A DNA stretch of 64,000 nucleotides, from contig NC_020812.1 in NCBI RefSeq assembly GCF_000348745.1, positions 753,444-817,443 of the forward strand, read 5' to 3'. The translations under genes were made by a program, and so were the position numbers. The notes below the pieces were generated by a model, which saw only the letters and a program-made list of their open reading frames with translations, was not told where the DNA came from and searched no databases. Origin of the DNA: Micavibrio aeruginosavorus EPB (lineage in GTDB: Bacteria; Pseudomonadota; Alphaproteobacteria; Micavibrionales; Micavibrionaceae). Shown here piece by piece: positions 9,271-17,891 of the stretch (position 1 is its first letter; each line of letters opens with the position of its first letter).

Positions 9271-9383
9271 TATGGTGGTTCGACCGTACGGGGCCCCTTT
9301 ACCATTCCGGGGCAAGTTATTATAAGTATTACAGATTTTATCTTAAACCACGCCGCTTGCAAAAGCCTTAACCGGAGCCGGAT

Positions 9384-10691
9384 ATGCACGATCTTCGCGC
9401 CATCAGGGAAAACCCTGAAATATTTGACAAAAACTGGGCCCGTCGGGGTCTGGCGCCGCAAACATCCGCCATTTTGGCCCTGGATGAACAGCGCCGCGCC
9501 CTGCAAACCCAGATGCAGGAGCTGCAAAATCGTCGCAACGTGGCCTCCAAGGAAATCGGCCAGATCAAGGCCAAGGGCGGTGACGCCAGCGCCCTGATGG
9601 ACGAAGTGGCCGCGATCAAGGAGAAAGCCCCCGCGCTGGAGGCTGAAGAAGCCGCTTTGGCCGAAAAGCTGAATGGCATTCTCTCCAGCCTGCCCAATAT
9701 TCTGGATGCCGATGTTCCCGTTGGACCGGACGAAGACCACAACGTCGAAGTCCGCAAGGAGGGCACCCCGAAAACCCAAAGCGGTCCCGACCATGTCGCG
9801 ATTGGCGAGGGTCTTGGGATGATGGATTTTGAAACGGCGGCCAAAATGTCGGGCGCGCGTTTCGTGCTGATGCATTCCGGTCTAGCCCAGATGGAGCGTG
9901 CCTTGGCACAGTTCATGTTGGACACCCACACCCGCGAACATGGTTATACGGAAGTTTCGCCGCCGTTGTTGGTGCGTGACAATGCCGTGTATGGCACCAA
10001 CCAGTTGCCGAAATTTTCCGAAGATCTGTTCCGCACCACCACGGATCACTGGCTGATCCCGACGGCGGAAGTGTCGCTGACCAACATGGCGGCGGACATG
10101 ATTATGGATGCGGAATCCCTGCCATTGCGTGTGACCGCCTTTACCCCATGTTTCCGGTCCGAAGCCGGGGCCGCGGGCAAGGACACCAAGGGCATGATCC
10201 GCCAGCACCAGTTCTATAAAGTCGAAATGGTCACCATCACCACGCCGGACCAATCGGCGGCGGAACATGAACGCATGACCAATTGCGCGGAAAACATACT
10301 GCGCAAACTGGAATTGCCGTTCCGCACGATCATCCTGTGCGAAGGGGATACCGGGTTTGGCGCACGCCGGACCTATGACCTCGAAGTCTGGCTGCCGGGG
10401 CAGGGGAAATACCGTGAAATTTCCAGCTGTTCCAACTGTGGCGACTTCCAGGCCCGCCGGATGAAGGCGCGTATGCGCCGTCGCGGGGGCAAGGATGTTG
10501 AATTCGTCCACACCCTGAACGGATCGGGTCTGGCCGTGGGCCGGGCGCTAATCGCCATTTTGGAAAATTACTATGACCCAGCCGATGGTGGCGTGTTTGT
10601 TCCAACCGTTTTGAAGCCCTATATGGGCGGTTTGGACAAGATTATGCCGCTGGGGGCCGATGCGCGCGTGTTGCAGGCGGCTGCGGGATAA
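9384..10691 (+). CDS. serS: Seryl-tRNA synthetase
   Basis: 435 residues, normal for bacterial SerRS. The N-terminal 105 residues form the antiparallel coiled-coil arm that holds the tRNA ([20 protein letters not shown] and following). The class II catalytic core follows, with motif 2 ([21 protein letters not shown] region) and motif 3 ([18 protein letters not shown]). It charges tRNA-Ser in the cytoplasm. The gene is followed not by surE, as in many proteobacteria, but by a palindromic repeat and then pcm. Confidence 0.97.
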   Translation: MHDLRAIRENPEIFDKNWARRGLAPQTSAILALDEQRRALQTQMQELQNRRNVASKEIGQIKAKGGDASALMDEVAAIKEKAPALEAEEAALAEKLNGILSSLPNILDADVPVGPDEDHNVEVRKEGTPKTQSGPDHVAIGEGLGMMDFETAAKMSGARFVLMHSGLAQMERALAQFMLDTHTREHGYTEVSPPLLVRDNAVYGTNQLPKFSEDLFRTTTDHWLIPTAEVSLTNMAADMIMDAESLPLRVTAFTPCFRSEAGAAGKDTKGMIRQHQFYKVEMVTITTPDQSAAEHERMTNCAENILRKLELPFRTIILCEGDTGFGARRTYDLEVWLPGQGKYREISSCSNCGDFQARRMKARMRRRGGKDVEFVHTLNGSGLAVGRALIAILENYYDPADGGVFVPTVLKPYMGGLDKIMPLGADARVLQAAAG

Positions 10692-10723
10692 AACTTCCGG
10701 GTCTCGCGTTTTTAAGGAAAGAT

Positions 10724-10832
10724 CGTCATGCCCGCCTTGTGCGGGCATCCGGTTTTATAGGGTACGCGGGTGAACCCGCGTACAGATGTCGTGCTGGATC
10801 CCCGCTCGGCGCGCCGCTGGTCGGGGATGACA
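10724..10832. repeat. Composite palindromic (REP-like) element between serS and pcm
   Basis: Three inverted repeats lie in a row: ATGCCCGC/GCGGGCAT (10728-10748), GTACGCGGG/CCCGCGTAC (10762-10783), and a GATCCCCG...CGGGGATGAC arm pair (about 10797-10831). The outer edges read GTCATGCCCGC and GGGGATGAC, so the whole block is itself roughly symmetrical. The similar GTCATCCCGG edges at 50.2 and 50.6 kb suggest one dispersed repeat family. It could also end serS transcripts. The remaining bases of the 202-base gap show nothing else clear. Confidence 0.7.
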
Positions 10833-10893
10833 CGGAAAATGGCCATATTCCCCGTTGTCCCCCGGCCCATGTGTGTTTAGAATCGCCGATGTT

Positions 10894-11586
10894 ATGAACA
10901 CACCCACACCCGCCCCGAAGATTATCCGCCTGATTATGGCCCTGCGCAGTGCAGGCATCACCGACACGGCTGTCCTGAGCGCCATGGAGCGGATTCCGCG
11001 CGAGATCTTTATCCCCCGCGCGATGCAGGATCAGGCGTATGAGGATATTGCCCTGCCCATCGGGCGCGGCCAGACGATCAGCCAGCCTTTCATCGTCGCC
11101 TATATGACCCAGGCGCTAGAGCTGAACGACCGGATGAAGGTGTTGGAGATTGGCACCGGGTCGGGGTATCAGGCGTGCATCCTCTCCAAACTCGTCCGCC
11201 GGGTTTACACGATTGAACGGCACAAGCCATTGTTGGAACATGCCGAGAAGATTTTTGAGCAGTTGAAAATCCGCAACATTACCGCCATTGCCGGGGATGG
11301 GATGAAGGGCTGGCCGCAACAAGCGCCGTTCGACCGTATCATCGTCACGGCGGCCGCGCAGGATTCCCCGCCGCAAGCCTTGCTGGAACAACTGGCCATC
11401 GGCGGCATTATGATTGTGCCCGTAGGCCGCACGGGCCATCAGGTTTTAAAACGGTACAAGCGCGAAGGTGATGATACTTACGCGGTGAAGGATTTGATGC
11501 CGGTTCGCTTCGTTCCGCTTCTGCCCGATTTGGCCCGCTACAGTGAAAATGCCGATGATCCGGTTGAAAATGATGATGGCGCGTAA
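10894..11586 (+). CDS. pcm: Protein-L-isoaspartate O-methyltransferase
   Basis: 230 residues from the ATG at 10894; an earlier in-frame codon at 10855 would add a short unconserved lead. It shows the PCMT motifs: IPREIFIPRAMQDQAYEDIALPIG, QTISQPFIVAYMTQAL, and the SAM-binding motif VLEIGTGSGYQACILSKL, then GDGMKGWP and FDRIIVTAAA. The enzyme methylates isoaspartyl residues so that they can be repaired to aspartate. Its end overlaps the following lipoprotein gene, as in many proteobacteria where pcm and an nlpD-like gene form a unit. The usual partner surE is absent upstream. Confidence 0.95.
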   Translation: MNTPTPAPKIIRLIMALRSAGITDTAVLSAMERIPREIFIPRAMQDQAYEDIALPIGRGQTISQPFIVAYMTQALELNDRMKVLEIGTGSGYQACILSKLVRRVYTIERHKPLLEHAEKIFEQLKIRNITAIAGDGMKGWPQQAPFDRIIVTAAAQDSPPQALLEQLAIGGIMIVPVGRTGHQVLKRYKREGDDTYAVKDLMPVRFVPLLPDLARYSENADDPVENDDGA

Positions 11587-12637
11587 ATGGGTTGTTATTA
11601 TTGCGGGGCTGTTGTTGGTGTCGGGGTGCGGGTCGGCCCCGTATGATGTTCATACCTATAAATTCGGTCAGCATGGCGGCGCGGGCAGTTCCGGGGCCCA
11701 TGTCGTGGCCGCCGGGGACAGTGTTTATGCGCTGGCCGAACGCTATCGTCTGGATATGCGGGATATTATCACGGTCAATAATCTGAATGCGCCCTATACG
11801 CTGGAGCCGGGGCAGCATTTGCTGTTGCCGCCGCCGCGTGAATATAAGGTGCGCGCTGGGGATAGTCTTTATACCGTGTCGCGTTTGTTTGGGGTCAGCA
11901 TCACCGATATTGCGCGGCTGAATAATCTGCGCACACCCTATACCGTCATGGCGGGATCGACGTTGCGGATTCCGGCGACGGCGGTAGAAGAAACCGTAAC
12001 GCGCCAGCATGTTGCCATGAAGGGTGCCGCCAGTGCCGATGTGATTGAGCGTGAAACATTGGCACCAATCAATCCGCCCGCGCGGCCCGGCGCGGTGACG
12101 GCGGAGGCGTTGCCGCCCCCATCCTCATCCACTCAGGTGGCGAAGGCGTCGCCTTCATCCGCGTCTATCCCGGCACCGGATGTGCGTCCGGCCAACCAGG
12201 CGTCGAAAAAACTGGCCGCGAAAGTTCCGGAAACCGTGCCACCCCGCGCATCGTCAAAATTCCTGCGCCCGGTCGATGGCAAGGTGATTTCGTCCTATGG
12301 CGCGAAGGCGGGTGGTCTGCATAATGACGGCATCAATATTCAGGCGGCCAAGGGCGCGCCGGTGAAGGCCGCTGAAAACGGCGTTGTTGTGTATGCCAGC
12401 AATGAAATGAAGGGGTATGGGAATATGGTTCTGATCCGCCATGCGGATCGATGGATGACCGCGTATTCCCACATGGATTCCATCAGCATCAAACGTGGCG
12501 ATACGGTCAAACGTGGGCAGGCGATTGGCACGGTGGGGATGACCGGGTCGGTGGATACGCCGCAACTGCATTTTGAAATTCGCCGCGGGGTTCAGGCGTT
12601 GAATCCTGAAGCCTATCTGGATGGGCGGAAATCATAA
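11570..12637 (+). CDS. LysM/LytM lipoprotein, NlpD/DipM-like amidase activator
   Basis: 355 residues. The first of three consecutive ATGs (11570) gives a compact lipoprotein signal ending LLLVSGC. Two LysM peptidoglycan-binding domains follow (about residues 45-90 and 95-140), then a Pro/Ala/Ser-rich linker, then a LytM (M23) domain over the last 125 residues. The zinc site is degenerate: the canonical HxGID is NDGIN, and the HLHFE motif is QLHFE, leaving only YSH and the second His. This matches catalytically dead activators of cell-wall amidases. The start overlaps pcm and the stop overlaps the next gene by one base. Confidence 0.87.
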   Translation: MMMARKWVVIIAGLLLVSGCGSAPYDVHTYKFGQHGGAGSSGAHVVAAGDSVYALAERYRLDMRDIITVNNLNAPYTLEPGQHLLLPPPREYKVRAGDSLYTVSRLFGVSITDIARLNNLRTPYTVMAGSTLRIPATAVEETVTRQHVAMKGAASADVIERETLAPINPPARPGAVTAEALPPPSSSTQVAKASPSSASIPAPDVRPANQASKKLAAKVPETVPPRASSKFLRPVDGKVISSYGAKAGGLHNDGINIQAAKGAPVKAAENGVVVYASNEMKGYGNMVLIRHADRWMTAYSHMDSISIKRGDTVKRGQAIGTVGMTGSVDTPQLHFEIRRGVQALNPEAYLDGRKS

Positions 12638-13692
12638 TGGGGGGCGTGATTGGCCTGATGGCCGCGGTTCAGCAGGTGGGGTGGCTGGTCGCGGGCCTGT
12701 TCTTCTGGTTTATCGCGTGTGTGATGATCCTGAGTCATATCTATGATCGCCGGACCAAAAAAACCTATAACGGCCAGATTGCGGGTTTGCGCGTGCGCGG
12801 GGATGTGACGAAGGGGAAGGCTGTTTATTATCCGATTGTGTCTTATACAAACGAATCCGGTGCACTGATTGAAGCGGAAACGCGCCACGGATCATCCGGA
12901 TTGGCCGGAAAATTACCGGGGCGGGCCGTGCGCGTGATGCCGGATGCGCATGAACCCGGTGTTGTCACCATTCGCGACGGGTCCGGAATTTTCCTGACGC
13001 TGGTTTTATTGGCAATGGGCGCGGTGCCGATTATAATTGGCGTATCGCAATATCCCGTCACGCCCTATACGATTTTGATCTTTGCCGCTTTCGGGGCGTG
13101 GGTGGCGTGGAAGATTGCGCGCATGATCCGCCCGCGCCATGAATGGCAAAGCCGTGAAGAGTTCCGCCGTCGCAAGGCGGCAGAATTATTGACCAAGCGC
13201 GCAGAGTGCGCACGCATCAACCGCGATGAAGCAATCGTGCAGTTAAAGGCGATTGATGATCTGGCCTTCCGTTTTCTTCCTCTCAGTCTTTTGATCGCTT
13301 TTATTTTTCTGGGTGTTGGTGCATGGGTTGGCTATGACACGGGGACGCTGTTGAAAAACCGCGCCCATGCCGAGGGGCGCGTCGTGGCTCTTGATCGACC
13401 ATCAGGGTCGGATGCGTATTACCCGGTTGTGGAATATCGCACCCATGATGATGAATGGGTGCGCTTTACCGACAAGACGGGCAGCAATGCGCCCAGCGTG
13501 GCGGTTGGGCAGGGCGTTGATGTCATTTACGATGTCCGTAAACCGGACCGCGCCATGATTGGCACAACCGTGCCCGCCGTGTGGATTGTTGTGGTGGCGT
13601 GTGGTCTGGTCGGGTTGGTGGTGCTGGTGGCTGTGATCCGGACCTTTTGCGGCGTTACGATGTGGCGGCGGCGCGGCTATAATATTTTCTAA
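12637..13692 (+). CDS. Membrane protein with two DUF3592-type repeats
   Basis: 351 residues, beginning at an ATG that shares a base with the previous stop (TAATG). Four hydrophobic segments are visible (about 12-33, 113-131, 137-157, 211-233, with another at 314-336). Two extracytoplasmic or cytosolic beta modules repeat the same pattern: KAVYYPIVSYTNESGALIEAET with a G..V.V.PD..EPG end, and DAYYPVVEYRTHDDEWVRFTDK with VGQGVDVIYDVRKPDRA. This is the DUF3592 pattern of small integral proteins of unknown function. Likely co-transcribed with pcm and the NlpD-like gene. Confidence 0.7.
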   Translation: MGGVIGLMAAVQQVGWLVAGLFFWFIACVMILSHIYDRRTKKTYNGQIAGLRVRGDVTKGKAVYYPIVSYTNESGALIEAETRHGSSGLAGKLPGRAVRVMPDAHEPGVVTIRDGSGIFLTLVLLAMGAVPIIIGVSQYPVTPYTILIFAAFGAWVAWKIARMIRPRHEWQSREEFRRRKAAELLTKRAECARINRDEAIVQLKAIDDLAFRFLPLSLLIAFIFLGVGAWVGYDTGTLLKNRAHAEGRVVALDRPSGSDAYYPVVEYRTHDDEWVRFTDKTGSNAPSVAVGQGVDVIYDVRKPDRAMIGTTVPAVWIVVVACGLVGLVVLVAVIRTFCGVTMWRRRGYNIF

Positions 13693-13737
13693 TCCATTGA
13701 TTTTATAATGTTTTTGCCCGTTTGTTGGGGCGTAAAA

Positions 13738-13770
13738 TTCTTGCAATATTTCATAATATCGTACTATTGT
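13738..13770 (+). promoter_or_regulatory. Shared upstream element, copy A
   Basis: TTCTTGCAATATTTCATAAT and the following TATCGTACTATTG contain the inverted repeat CAATATT..AATAT. A nearly identical block occurs before the second paralogue at 15177-15209. Reading CTTGCA/TTGCAA as a -35 and TACTAT as a -10 gives a spacing of 15-16 bases, so it may be a promoter with a built-in operator. It ends about 35 bases before the ATG at 13804. Confidence 0.5.
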
Positions 13771-13803
13771 GCCGCACATTCAGGATCAAGGTACGGCGCG
13801 CAC

Positions 13804-15114
13804 ATGAAAATATGGGGCATCAGTTTTGGGTTTAATCGGCGCAGTGGGGGGACAGAATCTCCACTGGCGTTGCCAGCGCCTGAACAACCCTCCGATATCA
13901 TGCCCGCGTTTCAGCGTGCGGTCTATGGTGTGACGTGCCGCACGCTATCATATCCCGCCGTTGTCGCGGAGGATGCCGTTCATTACCGTGCCCTTGCTAC
14001 CACCATGACATTGGACCAATGGTGCATTCAAAAAATAACAGAGCGCGCAGCTCAGTTGGAAACAGATAAATGCCCGGTTTCCACACCCAACAGAAAAATT
14101 GATGTTGTGAAAGAGGGGCTTTGTTTTTTTGATGCGCTGACTTACCTGGCCCGGGTGGAGCAGGCGGCGCAAACCGATCCGGTGGGCCCGACGCGCAAAG
14201 ATTTGGGCACGGACCATTACGAAGCCTTTGGGCTTTTGCACGATATCATTCCGGATGTGCATGGTATGCCCCAACCGACAATCGGCGGGCATCCGATGGT
14301 TGCCGGGGTTTACGCGGATACGGCAACGGCGGCCTTGCACGATGCGCGGGGGCAGCTGGAATTAAAATCCATGCTGGCCCCAAAGGCGCAGATGGAAGCG
14401 CGCGGTAATGTTCTGAACCTTGGTGAAAAATTGCATAATTTTATGGTTCAGTCGCGCAAGGAAGATGATTTAAAACGTGCGGCGCAAATTATGACGTTGT
14501 GGGTTGATCTATGTGCGGAGATTTGGAACAGAGCCGATATGTGTATCTCTGATGAACGCTATCCGTATTATAACAGTGAACCGTACAATGGTCTTGCTCA
14601 ATCATCGTTAAATGACCGTTACGGTGTTGATATTCAATGTTACCGTTTTGACAGCACATATGATTATCGTGCCAGTGGTGTGTTTTCCCGCTGTGAAAAA
14701 GTTTTAAGCGAAATCAAGACGTTCAGTGCGGAGGAAAGTGCAACGGTTCATTCCTATCTGCGGGAAGCGGCGTATATCGCTATGGTTCAAGACGCGGCGT
14801 ATGTGCTGCGTGAAGCGAAGAATACGTCGGATGAATCGGCCAAGGCGTCAAAAACAATTTCCAGCATCCAGGATTCCGCCGCGCGGTTACAGAGCGAGGC
14901 TAATGGCAAATCGTATTATAAGGATGCCGTTGCAGATGAATATAAACGTCGCTTTATTGCTGATGTTGAAAGTTGGACCATGTTAAAGGCCATGCCGGAT
15001 CACATCGTGTCCGCGGCCAGAGCCATGCAACGCATGGCCGGAGAGGCGGCGCAAATGCGCCATCAGGTCTTGGTGGAGGCAAAAGCCGCCCAGAGCAAAA
15101 ACAGGCTCGGTTAG
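13804..15114 (+). CDS. Unknown family, tandem paralogue 1 of 3
   Basis: 436 residues from the ATG at 13804, which aligns with the starts of its two paralogues; an earlier in-frame codon would swallow the shared promoter-like element. No signal peptide or membrane segment is seen. It shares two blocks with the next two proteins: a block near residue 36 (FQRAVYGVTCRTL, then HYRALATTM..LDQW) and one near residue 110 (FDALTYLARVEQA, DPVG..RKDLGTDHYEAFGL, DVHGMPQPTIGG). The C-terminal half is helical and diverged. I recognise no known domain. Codon use appears more AT-rich than in neighbours. Confidence 0.75.
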   Translation: MKIWGISFGFNRRSGGTESPLALPAPEQPSDIMPAFQRAVYGVTCRTLSYPAVVAEDAVHYRALATTMTLDQWCIQKITERAAQLETDKCPVSTPNRKIDVVKEGLCFFDALTYLARVEQAAQTDPVGPTRKDLGTDHYEAFGLLHDIIPDVHGMPQPTIGGHPMVAGVYADTATAALHDARGQLELKSMLAPKAQMEARGNVLNLGEKLHNFMVQSRKEDDLKRAAQIMTLWVDLCAEIWNRADMCISDERYPYYNSEPYNGLAQSSLNDRYGVDIQCYRFDSTYDYRASGVFSRCEKVLSEIKTFSAEESATVHSYLREAAYIAMVQDAAYVLREAKNTSDESAKASKTISSIQDSAARLQSEANGKSYYKDAVADEYKRRFIADVESWTMLKAMPDHIVSAARAMQRMAGEAAQMRHQVLVEAKAAQSKNRLG

Positions 15115-15176
15115 GCGCAGGGTTGGCTTATCTCACTGATACTCAATAGTTTTTGTTGTGTTTCTTGCCCATAATT

Positions 15177-15209
15177 TTCTTGCAATATTCCATAATATAA
15201 CGCTATCCT
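15177..15209 (+). promoter_or_regulatory. Shared upstream element, copy B
   Basis: TTTTCTTGCAATATTCCATA followed by ATATAACGCTATCCTG matches copy A at 13738-13770 over about 30 bases, including the CAATATT..ATAATAT inverted repeat. The -10-like hexamer is CGCTAT rather than TACTAT. It lies about 53 bases before the ATG at 15262. It implies that paralogue 2 has its own start of transcription under the same control as paralogue 1. Confidence 0.5.
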
Positions 15210-15261
15210 GCCCCATTCTGAAATCGTCGGGGGTATGCCCCCATGTCCGGGACCGTATACG

Positions 15262-16476
15262 ATGAAATGGCTGTCGAAAGATAAGAGTGCGGCGAACCGT
15301 GATGAACGATCATTGCGGGGTCAGTTGCTGGATAATTTCCGCCGGGCCAAATACGGTGCGACATGCCGCACATTGGCATTCCCGACACAGATCGAAGGTG
15401 AAAGCCATTATTACCGCGCCACGGCCCTGACGCCGTTGCTGGATCAATGGATGGTTCAACGTGTTGTCGACCGTCCGGTTTTGCTGGAGCCGTCAAATCT
15501 TCCTGTTACAACGGACAATATCCAGCCGGTTCTCGTGCGGGATGATTTGAATTTTTTCGAAGCCATCGAATATCTGGCCCGGTTTGAAGTGACCAGCAAT
15601 GGTGACCCGGTGGGGGCAGATCGCGATGGCCTCAGTCTGGACCATTACGAATCATTCGCCATGCGTCATGAAATTCTGTTTGACGCGTCCGGTATGCCGC
15701 AACCAACCGTGAACGGGCAGATTGTGACTAACAATGCCTATGCCAAGCAAACAGTTGAAAAATTCAAAGAGATCCAGGATCAAAAGGGCGATCTCTCCGA
15801 TCAGGGCAGTGCCTGGCTGTGTGAAATGTTCAAGCAGAAAAGCCGTCTTGAGCCGTTGGTCATGGATTATCTGCGGAACAACAAGGTCATGCTGGATGGT
15901 CAGTCCGTTCTAAGTGTTATGAAACCCGTAACAGATCTTTTCGATGAAATGTGGCGTGCAAAATCTGTTTATGTATGGGATGCTTCGGAGTGCAAGGACA
16001 AAGGTCTGCGCCGCCTGAAACAGTATTTTGAAGGCAATATTGCCCGCGAACATATGGCGGATAGGGCAAAGACAGTATTTGGCCAATTGCGCAAGGATGC
16101 AAAAGCGCCGTTTTTTTCTCCTGCTGCAAAAAATATGCTGGAAACATTTCTGGATGAAATGGAAGCCATCGCCCTGACGCAGGAGGCTGTGTATCTGACG
16201 CACAGCACAGGCCTGCGCGATAACGAAAAAAATAACTGGATTTTAAAAGAGATCAGAAACCGTTATTTGCAATTGCAGGGGGGTGCCCTATCGGCGCGGT
16301 TCAATCCGTATTCCTCTGCACGCAAGGAATTTGACAGTATTGTCCGTAACGCCATCTTTCTGGACCACGTTCCACCGCATATTACGCACTATGTGCAAGG
16401 TATTCAAAACGGGCGTGAATCGGCATTGAAAACCATAGCAAATATACAGCGCATCAGCGGCAGGTATGTTGAATGA
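15262..16476 (+). CDS. Unknown family, tandem paralogue 2 of 3
   Basis: 404 residues from the ATG at 15262, chosen because it aligns with the paralogues. Block 1 (residues 26-65) reads FRRAKYGATCRTLAF, then YYRATALT.LLDQWMVQRV; block 2 (residues 97-152) reads FFEAIEYLARFEV, DPVGADRDGLSLDHYESFAM, DASGMPQPTVNG. It is closest to paralogue 1 in these blocks. The rest is predicted helical. It is soluble, without signal. Its TGA overlaps the ATG of paralogue 3 (ATGA), so those two are translationally coupled. Confidence 0.75.
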   Translation: MKWLSKDKSAANRDERSLRGQLLDNFRRAKYGATCRTLAFPTQIEGESHYYRATALTPLLDQWMVQRVVDRPVLLEPSNLPVTTDNIQPVLVRDDLNFFEAIEYLARFEVTSNGDPVGADRDGLSLDHYESFAMRHEILFDASGMPQPTVNGQIVTNNAYAKQTVEKFKEIQDQKGDLSDQGSAWLCEMFKQKSRLEPLVMDYLRNNKVMLDGQSVLSVMKPVTDLFDEMWRAKSVYVWDASECKDKGLRRLKQYFEGNIAREHMADRAKTVFGQLRKDAKAPFFSPAAKNMLETFLDEMEAIALTQEAVYLTHSTGLRDNEKNNWILKEIRNRYLQLQGGALSARFNPYSSARKEFDSIVRNAIFLDHVPPHITHYVQGIQNGRESALKTIANIQRISGRYVE

Positions 16477-17801
16477 AGCTGGGTTTTTTAAAAAGCTTCA
16501 GATGGCCTCAATTATTCTCTGTTGAACAACAGGAAGAGCAAAAGTTATTGCCAGCGCCTGCTGAGGAGACGCTGTCCGATGCTTTTTCAAAGGCTGTGTT
16601 CGGGCGAAAATTCCGTACCTGTGAATACACCAACGTCCATTTGCCCGAAGGCAATAGCCAGTATTTAAAGGCCGTTGCCCTGGCCGCCGATCAATGGAAT
16701 GTGGTTAAGGTGTCCCAAGTGGGGGATGATTACACCATCGTTCCCGTTTTGGAAAACGTTCAGTTTGGCAAGGCTGCACAATATTTACTGGAATATGAGG
16801 CCACGGCCCTGGATATGAATTTGATTCCTTGTGGTATGGACAGGGATGCGCTTGGGTTCGACCACGTTGAAAATTTCTGTCTGCGCGAAGGGATTGTTCC
16901 GGACCGTCATGGCCGTTTGCACTTACCCGTAGAAGGGGAAATCGTTACATCCGGAAATTTCGATCCCAATAATATAAAAAAATACGAAAATTTATATGCG
17001 CAAATTCAGTCCAGGGATTTGGTTCTGACGAATGTGTGGAATTCCCAGTGTATTGTCGATCTGTTCGCCCATTATAAAGAGGGCCCGCAATGGAGTGTTT
17101 TACGGCAGGACATTGCCGAAATGCATTGTTTAAAAGAAATCTATTTCGCGGTGCGCTGTGCCGTTTTGATTGAGCAATGTGTTCTGGATATTCAAAACGG
17201 ATCAAAAAAATATAATGATGATCCAATCAATAAAATCACGGGCCTTTTTGTGCTTGATGGGTTTTGGATCAATGATGAAGATATCCGCAGTATGGCCATG
17301 GCTGCGGTCGAAGACCGCAATTTTGCAATCGCGGATCATATCATCGAGCGATCCATTAACATTATTGGAACGCCCGTTGTTGAATTGGCGGATGTTAAAG
17401 AAGACGCCATTCGCTTCCTGCGTGATTTACGCATTTTTGAATGTGTGCGGAAAAGCAAAGACTTGCTTTCAAATGGCGCCCTGTCCATGGGGGCGTATCA
17501 GAAACAGAAAATTGATGAATGGATGTGCACCATGGTCACGATGGCGGGAAACAACGGATATTCTGATGAGCGGACAAGCCATATTCGTGCAGCTATGTGT
17601 GATACAACGCCATTAACCGAACTGCCCGTCGGGGCCATGGATTTTATGGCCAAGCTTGAAGCCAGCTATCGCGAAGCGGCCATGGTCATTGATCGGAAAA
17701 TTGGCAATGATCATCAGAAGGTCAGTGCACACAAATGGTTGCCGCAATCGTCCATAGTCTATGTCACCCGCAAAGGCGGAGATGGCGAATGGGAACCGTA
17801 A
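16473..17801 (+). CDS. Unknown family, tandem paralogue 3 of 3
   Basis: 442 residues, starting inside the previous stop (ATGA). It is the most diverged of the three but keeps both blocks: FSKAVFGRKFRTCEY, QYLKAVALAADQWNVVKV, then FGKAAQYLLEYEATA, CGMDRDALGFDHVENFCL, DRHGRLHLPVEG. The Cys content is higher than in the others. No signal peptide or membrane helix. A strong hairpin with a T-run follows at 17842-17876, closing the transcript. Confidence 0.75.
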   Translation: MKLGFLKSFRWPQLFSVEQQEEQKLLPAPAEETLSDAFSKAVFGRKFRTCEYTNVHLPEGNSQYLKAVALAADQWNVVKVSQVGDDYTIVPVLENVQFGKAAQYLLEYEATALDMNLIPCGMDRDALGFDHVENFCLREGIVPDRHGRLHLPVEGEIVTSGNFDPNNIKKYENLYAQIQSRDLVLTNVWNSQCIVDLFAHYKEGPQWSVLRQDIAEMHCLKEIYFAVRCAVLIEQCVLDIQNGSKKYNDDPINKITGLFVLDGFWINDEDIRSMAMAAVEDRNFAIADHIIERSINIIGTPVVELADVKEDAIRFLRDLRIFECVRKSKDLLSNGALSMGAYQKQKIDEWMCTMVTMAGNNGYSDERTSHIRAAMCDTTPLTELPVGAMDFMAKLEASYREAAMVIDRKIGNDHQKVSAHKWLPQSSIVYVTRKGGDGEWEP

Positions 17802-17841
17802 ATGGCGGTGGCGTGCTGATGCCTTGGGGCGGATACAAAAA

Positions 17842-17876
17842 ACGGCGATCCGGTTAATGGATCGCCGTTTTTTTTG
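17842..17876. terminator. Rho-independent terminator
   Basis: ACGGCGATCC/GGATCGCCGT stem with a seven-base loop, flanked by an A-run on the left and eight T on the right. It can serve both paralogue 3 on the plus strand and the convergent gene ending at 17892. Confidence 0.88.
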
Positions 17877-17891
17877 TATCCGTGTGTTGGG

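Noticed and set aside
10724-10832. A CRISPR or phage attachment site in the serS-pcm gap
   Set aside because: The repeats are inverted, not regular direct repeats with spacers, and there is no integrase gene. The block is better read as a REP-type palindrome.
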